A DNA stretch of 64,000 bases from Mesostigma viride (Eukaryota > Streptophyta > Mesostigmatophyceae > Mesostigmatales > Mesostigmataceae): contig RPFO01000003.1 in the NCBI GenBank assembly GCA_009746045.1, positions 1,150,969 to 1,214,968 on the forward strand. The letters run 5' to 3'. A program made the position numbers and the translations under genes. This document shows positions 24,701 to 40,130 of this stretch, in pieces. Within the stretch, counting starts at the first letter, position 1. The number at the start of each line of letters is the position of its first letter. The notes under the pieces are model-generated. The model was not told the origin of the DNA, did not search any database, and was given only the letters and a program-made list of their open reading frames with translations.

Positions 24701-26118
24701 CTCCTGAATATCAACTTGAACCATGTAGTTGCCATGCTGTCACTGGTGCTGCTATGTGCCATCGCAGCCACGACGCACACACGAACTGCGGTAGGCCCTC
24801 ATCTCTATATACAGCTTATTTCCGGCTGGCTCCACCCACCCAATAATTCCGAGAGGCATGATTCTACTTGGGGCCATGTGCCACGCGTCAGCAAGGTGCC
24901 CAGCCCTGGTGCCGCAAACTGCAGGGAACACTTGATCGCCAGGCATGGGCTTCCACACACTTCCAACATAAAATAACTCATGTCCTTCTGACCCCAGTGC
25001 GTGATGTGCTTGCATCTGCCCCAAAGGAGTGGCCCTTGCAAAGCCTAGTGCTAGAAAGTCTGCCCTTTCACGTGTCAACACATCATACCCCATAAACAGT
25101 GCAAAGACAAGCTTTGTGGCCGCCCTAGGCGTTCTTGTCAGGGGGCTGCCCTGATCCTTACAGGATTGGTACCAGGAGCAGGCATCCTGGTGAATACCCA
25201 ATTCCGATGCTACCCTAATTACAGCAAGACTCCATAGGGCAGCCAATGTTAGACGCGCGTGTGGGGGCACGGCCTCACCTTGACGGCAAGCAACTCCTGG
25301 AAGACCTCCCTCTGGAGCCTGCGCAGGGTCTTCAGGTCATCTTCTTTAGCGACCGCGTCCGGCCCATCCCGAGCCACAACCAGCTCAGCAGCAGCCCGAG
25401 CCACCCGTTGGACCTCGTCCCTGGAGAGCTTGTCCGTGGTACCCTCCTCCTCCTTCACCTTCGGGGAGAACAAGGACTGAAACCAGGAGAAGAAGTTCTG
25501 GACGCCGCTTTGCGGCTCGGCCACGACCTCCGCATTCGCCGGCCGGGCTCGCCCGGACACGGCCATGCCGGCGACGAGCAACGCGGTTGCCTTTTGCCAA
25601 CGCCGCCTGGACACGGATCCTGCGGCGAAGATGCGGTCCAGCGGCGAGCCGCTAAAGCCATTGCTGCGGGCATTGTCGCCACCGCCACCTCCTCCGCCGT
25701 TCCCGCCATTCCCATTGCTCTTTCCGCCATCACCACCATTTCCACCTGTACTAGCTTGTGGTCGGGTAGTTGAAACACCGACGGATCCAGGGCGCGCTAC
25801 CGTGGAGTCTGACGCATGGCGACCATTGCTTCGACCGCCAGGTGCGGGGGTAATCGAACGCGGCCTACCGGGCAATGCGCTAGCCGCGGAGCCAGATTCC
25901 CGCCCAGAAGGCCCGAGACAAACAGTCTCCCTCCCGCGCGCGGGGGTCGAGCTGCGCGCGGGGGTTCTACTCCGCGCAGGTGTAGCGCTGCGGAATGGTG
26001 TGGAGCTGCGCTGGGCGCGCAAGGGAGTGCTATGGCGGCTCGAGGACGAACATTTGGGGACAAAGCTCACGGCATGGTCCGCAAGGCCCAACTCCGCGGA
26101 AGTCTGCCCCTGCACCAT
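18736..26118 (-). CDS. Host gene, six exons: plastid-targeted, probable beta-barrel envelope protein
   Basis: Exons (minus strand): 26118-25279, 24214-24107, 23743-23638, 23054-22852, 22169-21963, 19557-18736. All junctions are AG/GT and phases agree, giving 762 codons with the stop. Residues 1-120 are rich in Ser, Thr, Arg and Ala, with TPARS repeats (transit-peptide-like). Residues 124-148 are almost all Gly/Asn. Then come RRR (171-173), a short hydrophobic stretch and ARPANA (191-196), an AxA-type cleavage site. This order recalls the bipartite, poly-glycine leader of Toc75, but no POTRA domain is recognisable. Residues 489-761 contain alternating polar/hydrophobic segments and end in LVVRSQWDF with a C-terminal Phe, as in many beta-barrel proteins. 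I do not recognise the family. A thylakoid-lumen (Tat) leader is the main alternative. It is the only complete host gene here. Confidence 0.7.
19790..21175 (+). mobile_element. Penelope-like retroelement, decayed RT, in intron 5 of host gene
   Basis: Plus-strand open pieces show the Penelope-type RT order: LTLKLHKTPVALRTIAVS (about 19967-20020), then QHAFGIPMGTNCAGLLANLY (about 20513-20572), then RYIDDVIAF (20660-20686) preceded by a TGA stop, and a later YLDLNM block (near 20800). Frames change between pieces (near 20200 and 20980). No GIY-YIG endonuclease is visible. Penelope-like elements are common in green algae. This one is antisense to the host gene and clearly dead. Confidence 0.8.
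21611..21745 (+). repeat. Dispersed repeat, also at 41088-41220
   Basis: About 135 bases (CCATCTCCATTC … CCTGAACGGCTGGAACACGCGG … TCCGGATTCTCCCGATTTCTGG … TTGTCTCCTTGATA) recur at 41088-41220 with about 85-90% identity by eye. The last ~30 bases also appear near 36790-36825 and 16137-16160. It may be the end of an unidentified transposon. Confidence 0.6.
21848..21905 (-). repeat. Duplicate of exon 5 3' end plus donor
   Basis: This ~58-base stretch repeats the end of exon 5 (21963-22020): the CTGCGCGNGCAGGCTGGCGC core and the downstream GTGGGAGATGT are shared. It ends in a usable donor (GCAG|GTAAAC on the minus strand). It lies 114 bases inside the intron. Confidence 0.75.
22585..22785 (-). 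repeat. Three degenerate copies of exon 4 3' end and donor in intron 4
   Basis: Copies lie at about 22585-22620, 22669-22703 and 22749-22785; the true exon end is at 22846-22885. All share AGGCTGGYGG and CTCAACCACATYGC-like words. Two retain a donor (AAG|GTATG and AAG|GTGGG on the minus strand). Spacing is 80-97 bases. Confidence 0.75.
23280..23637 (-). repeat. Degenerate repeats of exon 3 donor region in intron 3
   Basis: The word CCACCTACTCAGCAGCATCTG, which spans the exon 3 donor at 23632-23650, recurs in variants near 23285, 23345, 23466, 23505, 23566 and 23595. At least two copies keep the donor hexamer (ACCTAC on plus, GTAGGT on minus). Confidence 0.65.
24389..24478. repeat. 29-bp minisatellite, three copies, intron 1
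   Basis: Three near-identical units of GGTGGAGTGGGTGGGTGGAT plus CAGGAACCG lie in tandem. Confidence 0.85.
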
Positions 26119-26401
26119 CGCGGCAACGGGAAGTTCCGATGGTAATCACACGCTCACTGCTTCTGTATCAATTCGCGGGCCCCCCTCACTTTTTGCTCCC
26201 CCCGCGATCGCAACGATGAACGCACGCAGTCGCCTGCACTTCAAATTTTCATCGGGCGTGTCTCCAAACAAAGATTGTTTGGGCATGAACGTTAGGCGTT
26301 AGCATGCGAGCGCCAACCTTTCGCGCGCGTCCCGTAATTTTTCGTGACGCAGGAACCTGGCGCGCCGGTCCGCACTTCACCCCCTCGACAGCGATTTCAA
26401 A
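26119..26401 (-). promoter_or_regulatory. Short 5' flank of host gene, cut off by MULE-R
   Basis: Only 283 bases separate the host start codon (26118) from the MULE-R end, so the element sits in the proximal promoter or 5' UTR. No TATA box or clear motif was recognised. Confidence 0.4.
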
Positions 26402-26529
26402 CGAGTTTTTGTAAACATCAGACACTGATTTCTTCAGACGATGCACAAGGCTGGGCGCGGCGCAGCGTGCGCAAGGCTGGCGTGCGCAAGGCTGGGGAGT
26501 GCGCGAGGCTGGGAGTGCGCAAGGCTGGG
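26402..26529 (+). repeat. MULE-R left terminal inverted repeat
   Basis: Starts CGAGTTTTTGTAAACATCAG. The inner part is a GTGCGCAAGGCTGG minisatellite. Reverse complement of 39994-40121. Confidence 0.9.
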
Positions 26530-26739
26530 CGCGGCGCGACTTGACAGCTACCCACTGGTGCGGCGTAAAACTCCAACCGACGTAAAAGTGTGGCTTGCAA
26601 AAGGCGCCAAATTTTGAGCAAGCAGGACTTGGGTCAAATTCGCCGATGCGACCTCTGGTGATCATGGCCGCAACTAGCCGACTGCAATCCTCGTGAAGAA
26701 CGTCGCGGCTTGCGATTTCATTTCATAGGCACTATCATC

Positions 26740-30578
<3,839 letters not shown>

Positions 30579-30763
30579 TGAAAGGCAGTGATGGCTCGGT
30601 TTTTTATGGATTTGACCAAGCAAATTTTTTTCGCATTACTATGAGCCTAACTCCTGAACCTCGTGCTAGTGTAAAGGTGTTACGCGACTCGATCATTCTG
30701 TCTGCGGCACTGCGAGCTCTCTTATGCGGATCAAACCTGCGTCATTTGCCTGCGCCGCGCCAT

Positions 30764-31624
30764 CCCTGCTCAACAGCGGCGGCTTTGCGAGCTGCCCCGG
30801 TCCCAACAGCGGGGTTGGCGTCGTGCCCGCGCCTGGGCTCAGCCCCCCCCAACGGCCGCCTTACTGACTGACCCGTGCGCAAGGTAATTGCTTGTTAGAA
30901 GAGACAGCCCCCTTGGGCCACGCGGCATGCCAACCTGACATCATTATGTTCATCGTGTGATGATGCGTGGCGTTAGGTATGGAGTAAGGCACTTGGCTTT
31001 CGGACTAAGGCACCCATGTGGACCAAACCTGCGTCGTTTGCGTGCCTTTGCCTGCAGCGCACTGTCCCCGCTCAGCAGCGAGCCTGGCACATCCGTGCCC
31101 GGCGCTGACAATCGCATCCCTGGCAGCCGCACCACCGGCAGCGGCTTTGCGAGCTGCCCCGGTCCCAACAGCGGGGCTGGCGTCGCGCCCGCGCCTGGGC
31201 TCAGCCCCCCCCAACGGCCGCCTTACCGACTGTCCCGTGCGCAAGGTAATTGCTTGTTAGAAGAGACAGCCCCCTTGGGCCACGCGGCATGCCAACCTGA
31301 CATCATTATGTTCATCGTGTGATGATGCGTGGCGTTAGGTATGGAGTAAAGCACTTGGCTTTCGGACTAAGGCACCCATGTGGACCAAACCTGCGTCGTT
31401 TGCGTGCCTTTGCCTGCAGCGCACTGTCCCCGCTCAGCAGCGAGCCTGGCACATCCGTGCCCGGCGCTGACAATCGCATCCCTGGCAGCCGCACCAGCGG
31501 CAGCGGCTTTGCGAGCTGCCCCGGTCCCAACAGCGGGGCTGGCGTCGCGCCCGCGCCGGGGCTCAGCCCCCCCCAACGGCCGCCTTACTGACTGCCCCGT
31601 GCGCAAGGTAATTGCTTGTTAGAA
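30764..31624 (+). repeat. 362-bp tandem repeat, two full copies plus a partial (MULE-R)
   Basis: Partial unit to about 30898, then full units near 30899-31260 and 31261-31622. Each ends GTGCGCAAGGTAATTGCTTG, a donor-like sequence. One fewer copy than in MULE-L. Confidence 0.9.
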
Positions 31625-31968
31625 GAATGCGCGCATCATGTGTTGATGCGCCTCTCGATTACATGACCCCATGAAATTAGTTTGGTGTATAAATATACAT
31701 ATAATTTAATGTTGTATGCATCAAATAAGGGGTTAGTTAGCCTCTCACCGTCTCAAGTAACCCAGTGGGTGAACGGTTAATGGGTCGGCTACGGTTATTG
31801 GGTTGTTTTATAGGGTCCCGAGGTTAAGGTTGATAAACGTTGCTCGAACTCATTCCATGTTGTTTGCTGTCTCACTTAGTCTTGTTCACACACTACACTT
31901 GCTATTGTGTCTCATTGCACAGGGACGCTCCACGGGACATAGGAGGGGATTGCGATCTTGCCAAGAAT

Positions 31969-34900
31969 ATGCCGACGGGGCCTTGGGAATCCTGGGTCGC
32001 CGCTCGTGCCGCAATTCAATCATGGGCTGATCATGGTGAGCATGGAGCCTTCGCGTTATGCGCCCGCTACGTGGCTCAGAGCAGAACAGAGCGCCGGGAA
32101 TTCTGGTGCGATGGTTGCGGTGTAGCTAATCATCAAGGCAAAAAACAGACAACATCCAAGAAGACGAATTGTGAGTGGCGAGTTGTGATTGCAAAGCGGA
32201 AGGATGGGATGTTTTATGTCACAAAATACCCATTGCCCGTGACAAGCCTAAAGCCAGGGCACCTTCCCACTGGCCACAATCATGAGCTAAGACGTCCCGG
32301 GACCATTGCTGCTCTCTTGGACCCCATGCTTCGAAAGCTGCCTGATGAGGTGAAGGCAAGGATATTGTTGTGCAGGAAGAGCGGGGTCGACCTGCCAACA
32401 ATCCTGACAATGATCGATAAGGAATTTGGGGAAAACCGCACGTGGATTGATAGCGATGTCAGGAATTTCCTGCGGCGGTCTCCTGAAGATAACTTGTCGT
32501 CTGCGTCGAAGTTGGTCTCCTGGTGCTATGCCCAGCAAGATGCCGATCCTCGTTTCTACTGGAAGCATGCTGTTGATGGCAACAACCGGCTCAACCTTCT
32601 TTTCTACGCGACGGGGGACATGAGGGAGCGTTATGCCATGGCTTGTGATTCCCAGGCGGTTTCTGTTGACGCGACCCACGGCACGAATAATCATGGCATG
32701 AAGCTAATCTTCTTCACGGGTGTGTCTCCTTACGGGAAAAATGACATTTATGGAGTTGCCCTAACAGTGTCGGAGCACGAGCAGGCATTTGGCTGGATAT
32801 GGGACCAGTTCGCTGAGTGCATGCATGGGCACTTGCCGAAGGTTGCCATCACCGACGAAGACCAGGCCATGGCATTGGCGATTACAAAGCGAGGAATCAC
32901 TCATCATCTTTGTATATTCCACCTCTTCATCATGAATGTGACAAAGAACATGAGGCGTTGCTTCGGTGACGAAGCTGCGTGGGAGAAGTTTTACCTGGCA
33001 TTGTGGCGGCTACGCAACCAAACCGATCTTCGCAGCCGTGAGCACTTTGACAGAGATTTTTTGCAGGTCCTTCTTCTCCTTCCCCAGAAGTATTGGGGCC
33101 CCAAATGCCGCACGTTGGCCCATTGGTCCAACCTGCCCTACCTCCAGGCTGGTCATGTCCCTCGTCATCCTCGCATGTTGAATGCGCACGTTGAAAAGGA
33201 TGACATGTTGCGCCTCGGACGTTTGACAGCCAGCCTGCTTGCCGCCGTCTTGGGTATGTTTGAAAGCGATGTCGCTGGCCACTTTGGTTTCAAATGCGGA
33301 CACGCTCGTGTGATAGAAGCATTGCGGCACCTGCGCCGCGAGTCTGCTAGCTGTACAGAAGATCTGATTACTCGTGTGCGTTTGTGCTACGGCATCATGC
33401 ACGAGTCAACTGCCAAGTCAGATTTTCTGGACAGCTTCCCGGATGCTACCATGACATCATGCCCCACGGCGGTCTCACAAGACGACAGTCGGTTTGCAGC
33501 GACGACGGATGGCTTGGTGCAGGGTTGGGTTTCATTGGCTGACAAGACATGCACGTACGATGATGGCGTCCTACTTGAAGTCAAGACCCACCCTACGTTC
33601 ATGGAGGGGCCGACCTTGCGTGCTGGGGAGGAACGGTACGTATGTTTCAATCCAATTTACCACCGCAACACTGTAAAGAGCCGGTATGGACACCCACAGC
33701 TCTGCACACATCTTGATTATCCAAGCAATTAGTGTACAAGTGTTTCGCCTCCGTGGCTTACCATTATGCATCATCAGCACAACAAGTTTTAACAGTGATT
33801 GCAAACCACGGTTTTTTATGTGTCATGCAAGGTCTACCAAAAGGCGGTGTCACCATTGCATTTTTAGGCCCAAATGCATGTGTCACCCGAAATGCATCTA
33901 AACCTTAAACCTTCCTCAACCTTTTCATGAAACAATCAAAGGTTCATTACAATATCTGATTTTCTCGCCAACTAGTTTTGCCTGTTGGCTTAGCCCCCCC
34001 AACATGGCCCGGGTAGCACGTGTTCGCCGCCCTCATCAGGGGGAATAGTATCACATTTGGTCAATAGGCCATACCAAGTCATGCTTGTTGCCCCAACCAA
34101 CTAGAGCATATTCTCAATGCCCATTCCCGCCATCCAAGCTATGCCTCCTGTTTACCGCCGCAACACCGGTTGCCAGCAGCCCATTACTCACTTCACCCGC
34201 CGCTTGCTACACAAGGCCTTGCCGCCTTGCCCAACATGCTGCCTGCTTCGCCTCGTTCGGCCGAATTTCGCAAGTAACCTTGCAGTTCCAAGTACCTCAG
34301 GTTTGCTTGACATTCCCCCTCCCTCACCCCCTCCCACCCCCCCTCCCTCCCTTTTAGAAGCTACATACACCGCTACGTTCAAGAAGTATAAGTATTTATC
34401 TATATATTATACAAAGTTGACAAGATATTTATCACACACTTAGTTTCAGTTGGCTAACTCGCTTTCTATGTCGTGTGCCCAAGGGGCTTTTTGTTGTGCA
34501 TCGATGAATTACGCCAGACATAGGTGTAACTTTTCTGTACATGTTCTTGTTGTCGCTCTGTTGACTTGTTGTCGCTTCACAGGCAATGCACTATTGTGTG
34601 GAAGGACGCGCATCCCCTGGAGAAGATGCGACTGTACCATTTTGCCCAGCTTCAGTGGCAAATGAAGGTGAAGAATATGCGTTGTGGCCTTCTCCTCAGC
34701 TGGACGATGGAGAACGGCATGCGTGTGTTCGAGGTGCGTCGAAGCGATGAGTGGTTGTCGCTAGCGACTGATATTGCGAACATCTTCTGGGACGAGTACG
34801 TAACCTACAAACAAAGCCCGGTGGAGAACTTTCAGAATCGTTTTCCTGGGTATACTTCCTTCATAGATCTTACACAACAACTTTGCGAGGTGGTAAACAG

Positions 34901-36185
34901 CGTCTTTGTACCCAGCTGCAGAGCCAAGATTGCTGAGGATGCGCGATTTGTGGCTGCTGGTAGTGATGGCTACAACCAGGTGTTTGACTTGTTGTATCCA
35001 CCCGCCAAATGTGAGCGGTCTCACATGGACAAGCTGTATGACACCGCGCGTAAATGGGCCCGCCGCTTTACTTGGGGTGACTCAACATTTGGGATGAGCT
35101 CTTCCCAAAGGTCCGAGGTCACGCACAACGCGATAAAAAACCGTGTGGACAAAACCACGCAGTTGGAGGAGCTCCCTGTTGTGCTGGCTGATTTGTGGCA
35201 ACGGCGTGCGGAGTCACATGAGATCGAGCTTTACCGTCGATCTAAGCACCACCTGAACCGCATCAGTCCCATAGCCCACCCGGTTTTGGTTGATGCTGAG
35301 ACAAAGTTAGCCAAATATGCTTTTGACAAGCTGAAAATCCAGTTAGCAATGGCGTTTCATTACATAGTTGGTCCCGTGTATGATGGCAACCTGGTGGAGG
35401 TAAAGTTATCTCCAGAGAGCTCTGGGAGCCAGGCTCGCCGAGAACAACTGAAGGAGGATGAGCCTACGGTAGTGTCAAGGATTGTTACTCTTGGCAGCGA
35501 CAAGCACCCCATTGCTTGCAGTTGTCAATATGTTGTCCACATGGGCCTCCCTTGCAGGCACGTGCTTGCTGTGGAGCTAATTGCTGTGTGGCTTCAAGCA
35601 AAGGCTCTGCCGTTGCAGTGTGTCCACCAGAAGTGGTTGTTGCCTTTAGATCAGGCAAATATGCGCAATGAGTCTTTCAAAGCGATGACAAGGCCGCAGC
35701 ATCCTACACCCCACTTGGTTGTTGACCCAACCACCCCCTCCAACGTGGAGGTGACACCAAACTATGCCAACTTGATAGCCCTTAGCCGCCGCCTTGTTCA
35801 ATTGGCGGTCGAGTCCCGTAAGGAAGTGGAAATCATGCAGCATATAGAGCGTGGAATTGAGATGTGTGTTTCCGACAACCCCGGTCTTCCAGCCACAACC
35901 CCGGGCCCTGCACAACCGATGATAGCTCAGCACCCACTCCCAGTCAATGCGCAAGCAACATCTGCGCCAACCCAACAGCCCTTGTTATGTGGCAACCCAC
36001 CAATCGCAAAGCCGCGGGGAAGGCCTAAGGTCCACGGGGCTCAGTCTAGGAGGCACCGCAGTGCTTGCGAGCCGGATAGAGCAGCTAGTCGCAAAGGCAA
36101 GCAGCCTCGTAGTGCAACTGCACAGTGTGAAGAGGGGCCTATTTCCAAAAAGCCATTCTTCCGTGGCTCCCACCCTACCTCCTAG
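31969..36185 (+). CDS. MULE transposase (FAR1/MURA type), two exons
   Basis: Exon 1 is 31969-33635 (donor GAACG|GTACGT); exon 2 is 34583-36185 (acceptor TTCACAG|G). They join in phase 2 and give 1089 residues. N-terminus: a FAR1-like Cys/His region (FWCDGCG … CEWRVV … GHNHEL). Middle: a MULE DDE domain with D234 in VDATHGTN and D296 in TDEDQAM, then HHLCIFHLFIMN; I did not assign the third acidic residue. Exon 2 opens RQCTIVWKD and has the FAR1-family block FGMSSSQRSEVTHNAIKNRV, a SWIM zinc finger (CSC … CRH, about 35515-35565) and an AT-hook (PRGRP, about 36014). The protein binds the TIRs and cuts and moves the element in the nucleus. The start is the first ATG of an open frame; an acceptor-like site at 31922 leaves room for an upstream exon. 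Both exons are open, so the element may be autonomous. Confidence 0.9.
33636..34582 (+). other. Intron of the MULE transposase gene
   Basis: A 947-base GT-AG intron with a pyrimidine-rich acceptor (GTCGCTTCACAG). 34306-34356 is a C/T-rich run. No other feature is seen. Confidence 0.75.
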
Positions 36186-37844
36186 TTCATCCCCTTCAAT
36201 TAGTCCATCCCAGCCTTGTCCATTGTACCACTCGGTCACGAGATAGCTGCCCTTGGGTGGTGCCATGTCCGGCGGATGAGTTAAAATGTTGTTATTGTAT
36301 TAAAGCATGGATAAAATAATTGCATTTTCATTTTAGCAACATCAAAGAGACAACATAACATGTTCATAATTCAATTGTGATTGATTTGGGTTTGATAAAC
36401 AGTGCTCTCAACGTTTTCCAATTCATCTACACCTTAGTCATGAATTTCAATACAAAATGCTGGTGGGATGGTGATGCATGGAGCATGAATTAATGGATTA
36501 AAATATTTACTCATATAATTTTAACACCTAAAAAGTGATTTCAGTCGTCACATGCAATGTTGGGCTACCACCTCTTTTGTTTTGGAATTTTGGCACAGTA
36601 TCGAGAAAGAGGTAATTCCAAAGTTTGCCAATGACTGCATGGTCTCGGAGCTAAACCAAGAGTTGTGTGTACGACCCTCATTTGTCGTGGCATGATCCAC
36701 GTAGGGTCTGAGTACAAGGCTAACCAGGACAGTCATAATGCGTACACTCTATGCTCCTAGTACTTGTTGATATTGACATATTCTCCAGATTTCTGGCCTG
36801 CGCCGGTAGTCGCTTTGATATTGCATTCATTATGCTCACGTGATGCATGTCACGATAATATTATACTGTCTAACGTATTAGTTGCATTGAATTGAAGCGT
36901 TACTCCGTTGGGAGATCACGTAACACATGTCCGGTAGTCTGTAATATTAAGGCAGATGGTGCGCAAGGATAGATGGCAAGTAGTGATGAAGGAGACCACC
37001 CCCAAGTCTGTGGGGGCTCCGCGTGTGACCAAGTATGGCATTCATAGCGATTCGGGCCGCGGTGCCCACACCCCTGTAACTAGGACCTAGATAGCTTATA
37101 CCATCCATTCCATCCCATGTTCCCCTCCCACTGAGGACTTATGCTCACGTGACGCAGTCACGTGTCTATTAATTAATTAATTAATGTCCGGTAGGGGCAC
37201 CTCGGGTAACCCGCTACGGTCGGCACAGTGCCACCGGCCGCGGGGCCCACAATCCTGCTACCCGTGCTTAGATAGTTTCTTTCGCATGTCATCCATTCCC
37301 TTCATGAGGATACTGCTCACGCAGTCACGTGGTATTAATTAATTAATTAAATGTCCGTGAGAGGGGGTACATGGTCTATAAGCGTGCTAAGCAACAACCT
37401 GCAAATGATGTAAACTTAATAATGCTCACGTGATGTTTGTTAATTATAATATTGATAATTGTCTCTTGTTCACGTGGTGCAGTCACGTTCTTATCGCACG
37501 CAATTGATAGCACTGTTACGAGTTAACCCACCTCTATGTGAGAACCTGTACGTCTCCACCGTTGGCACTCGAATGGTACCTATCACCACTAAAGATGATT
37601 TAGAGGAATCGTTCGCGACAGCTAGATTGCAATGAAGCTTGATACATGTTCAGCTGCAATAAAACACATTTCCCAATTAACACAAGCAACAGCTATTGTG
37701 TGGGTCGACAACAACCAACTAACTATGAGCCCAACTCGAACGTATCGACGTTGGCTAGACTGCCATTATTGTTCTCACGACAGACCATACATTGAGGTGC
37801 TCACAGAACGCTGGCACCAAGGGCAGAGGACATACAGGTAAAAA
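36186..37844. other. MULE-R 3' region without gene, with LINE 3' remnants
   Basis: 36186-36780 shows nothing recognisable. 36785-36825 resembles the end of the 21611-21745 repeat. 36903-36914 (CTCCGTTGGGAG, minus) is a LINE-type 3' hairpin. 36960-37180 and 37190-37352 are two related family C-like 3' ends, each ending near a CACGTGA/TCACGTG stem and an ATTA tail (37166-37183 and 37333-37350). Confidence 0.55.
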
Positions 37845-38658
37845 CCATGACATGAGTAGGAACGGGCATGGCATGACTAGGAACGTGTACAGCATGACTA
37901 GGAACGGGTATGGCATGACTAGGAAGTAGGAACAGGTATGGCATGACTAGGAAAGAGCATGGCATGACTAGGAACGGGCATGGCATGACTAGGAACGGGT
38001 GTGGCATGACTAGGAACGTGTACAACATGACTAGGAACGGGTATGGCATGACTAGGAATGAGTATGTCATGACTCGGAACGGGTATGGCATGACTCGGAA
38101 CGACCATGGCATGACTAGGAACGGGTACAGCATGACTAGGAACGGGTATGGCATGACTAGGAATGAGTATGTCATGACTCGGAACGGGTATGGCATGACT
38201 CGGAACGACCATGGCATGACTAGGAACGGGTATGGCATGACTAGGAACGGGTGTGGCATGACTAGGAGCGTGTACAGCATGACTAGGAACGGGTATGGCA
38301 TGACTAGGAACGGGTATGGCATGACTAGGAACGGGTATGGCATGACTAGGAACGGGCATGGCATGACTAGGAACGGGTGTGGCATGACTAGGAACGGGCA
38401 TGGCATGACTAGGAACGGCCATGGCATGACTAGGAACGGGCATGGCATGACTAGGAACGGGTATGGCATGACTAGGAACGGGTATGGCATGACTAGGAAC
38501 GGGTATGGCATGACTAGGAACGGGCATGGCATGACTAGTAACGAGTATGGCATGACTAGGAACGGGCATGGCATGACTAGGAACGGGTATGGCATGACTC
38601 GGAACGACCATGGCATGACTAGGAACGGCCATGGCATGACTAGGAACGGGTATGGCAT
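37845..38658. repeat. 21-bp minisatellite, about 39 units
   Basis: Tandem units of CATGACTAGGAACGGGTATGG with a few variant types (GGGCATGG, GGGTGTGG, GTGTACAGC, CGACCATGG). The array is open in at least one frame on each strand (heptapeptide MTRNGYG on plus, PSHAIPV on minus), which only reflects the 21-bp period. It continues at 39108-39215 after a LINE insertion. Confidence 0.92.
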
Positions 38659-39107
38659 GACGTGGCCCACGCGCATGTGCGCCCATAATGGCCCCCATGG
38701 ATGATGCTTTCAGTATTTAGCCGCGCCCAGCCTACAATGGGACCTCCCATGGATGATGCATTAAGAATTTAGCCATGCGATGCCTATGCAGGGAGTTACT
38801 CTCTGCTGAGATGCCATGTGTACACCAGCTATAGCCTAGCCACATACCCTCCACCCCATATGTCATGCAGGCCTTCTAGGCCCTCTCCTCAAGCCCCCCC
38901 CTGGGTGCCTGTGCTTGTTAAGGAGGCATGAACCATCATGGCGGTGCAGGTGCACCTTGTGCACCCAGAGCAGGTGACAGTTGTACATCCTCCACCTGCA
39001 GGTTGTAGCCCTGATTGTATTACAAACCCATAGATGCCCTTTTCTCAGGGCTATGTGTTACATATGCTCCCAACGGAGCTATCATTTTAATTAATTAATT
39101 AATTAAT
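38659..39107 (+). mobile_element. Half-LINE family D, copy D3 (5'-truncated 3' UTR)
   Basis: Matches 11285-11688 plus 12628-12682: GTGGCCCACGCGCATGTGCG … GTGTTACATATGCTCCC, hairpin GCTCCCAACGGAGC (39066-39079), then an ATTA tail (39087-39107). It splits the 21-bp minisatellite. It also shows D1 and D3 uninterrupted by D2, confirming that D2 is an insertion. Confidence 0.88.
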
Positions 39108-39215
39108 GGCATGACTAGGAACGGGAGTGACATGACTAGGAACGACCATGGCATGACTCGGAACGACCATGGCATGACTAGGAAGGAGCATGGCATGACT
39201 AGGAACGGGTATGGC
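39108..39215. repeat. 21-bp minisatellite, continuation
   Basis: About five further units of the array at 37845-38658, separated only by D3. Confidence 0.9.
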
Positions 39216-39993
39216 GGCCAAGCACGTGGGCGGGTTCGTGCTATTCGTACCGTTGATGCTGAAGAGTCACAGGTATCGTTGGAACGGAACGGTCCAGGGG
39301 TCGCAGGCGGTTCTTCCCGGGACTGATCTTCCAGCGCTGCAAGAAAATCACGAACATGTCCCTGGTTGGGTAAAGAAAGCAGGCAAACCCCGACCGGCCG
39401 ACCGCGTCCCCACCGTGCATGTACCTTGGTAAGACGTACGTAAGGTTCTGTGGGCTGAACTGACCGCGCTTCAAGAATATGACGATTTGAAGCCACTATG
39501 AAGGTATATGCAAACCATGTCGGCGTCATCCGCTCGACCCCTCTTACTCAGATATAGTTGGATATGCAGCATAAAAAGCAACGGGGAGAAATTGTCAATG
39601 ACTATGATCCCCCAACTGTGGGTGTTAGGAAATAGAAAAAGCATGGCAGGCATAGCTTGCGTGCAACATTGGGGGTCGGAAATTCTAGTCGGGGGGGTCA
39701 GTGGACTCCAACGTGGACTCGAGACTCAGATTGATTGATTATTGAGGGTAAACTGCACGACTACAGGCTCTTTGCGCGCGCCACATGTTAAGTAATCATG
39801 CCATCAGCTGCCATTTTGAACGCATCATAAGGAAACCCGTCGGGTTAAAAACTAAGATCTAAACGGCCATCACCACTCGCATCGACGACGAAATTCGGCT
39901 AAGTCCAAAGGCAGCCGATACGATTTACGTCGTTTGCAGTTTTACGCGCCAGCCTTGCGCACGCTGCCGCGCCGCGCCCAGCCACGATGCACT
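39216..39993. other. MULE-R right subterminal region, no gene
   Basis: Unique-looking sequence between the minisatellite and the right TIR. 39935-39993 is an extended, imperfect part of the TIR. No coding signal is convincing. Confidence 0.5.
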
Positions 39994-40121
39994 CCCAGCC
40001 TTGCGCACTCCCAGCCTCGCGCACTCCCCAGCCTTGCGCACGCCAGCCTTGCGCACGCTGCGCCGCGCCCAGCCTTGTGCATCGTCTGAAGAAATCAGTG
40101 TCTGATGTTTACAAAAACTCG
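39994..40121 (-). repeat. MULE-R right terminal inverted repeat
   Basis: Reverse complement of 26402-26529, ending TTTACAAAAACTCG. The target-duplication copy GATTTCAAAC follows at 40121-40130. Confidence 0.9.
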
Positions 40122-40130
40122 ATTTCAAAC

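Noticed and set aside
18736-26118. Naming the host gene Toc75, TGD4 or OEP37
   Set aside because: No POTRA motif or other family signature could be recognised; only leader architecture and strand pattern are suggestive.
37801-38704. Frames of 250-290 residues made of heptapeptide repeats on both strands
   Set aside because: They follow from a 21-bp minisatellite with no start or stop context; not a CRISPR array either, as there are no unique spacers.
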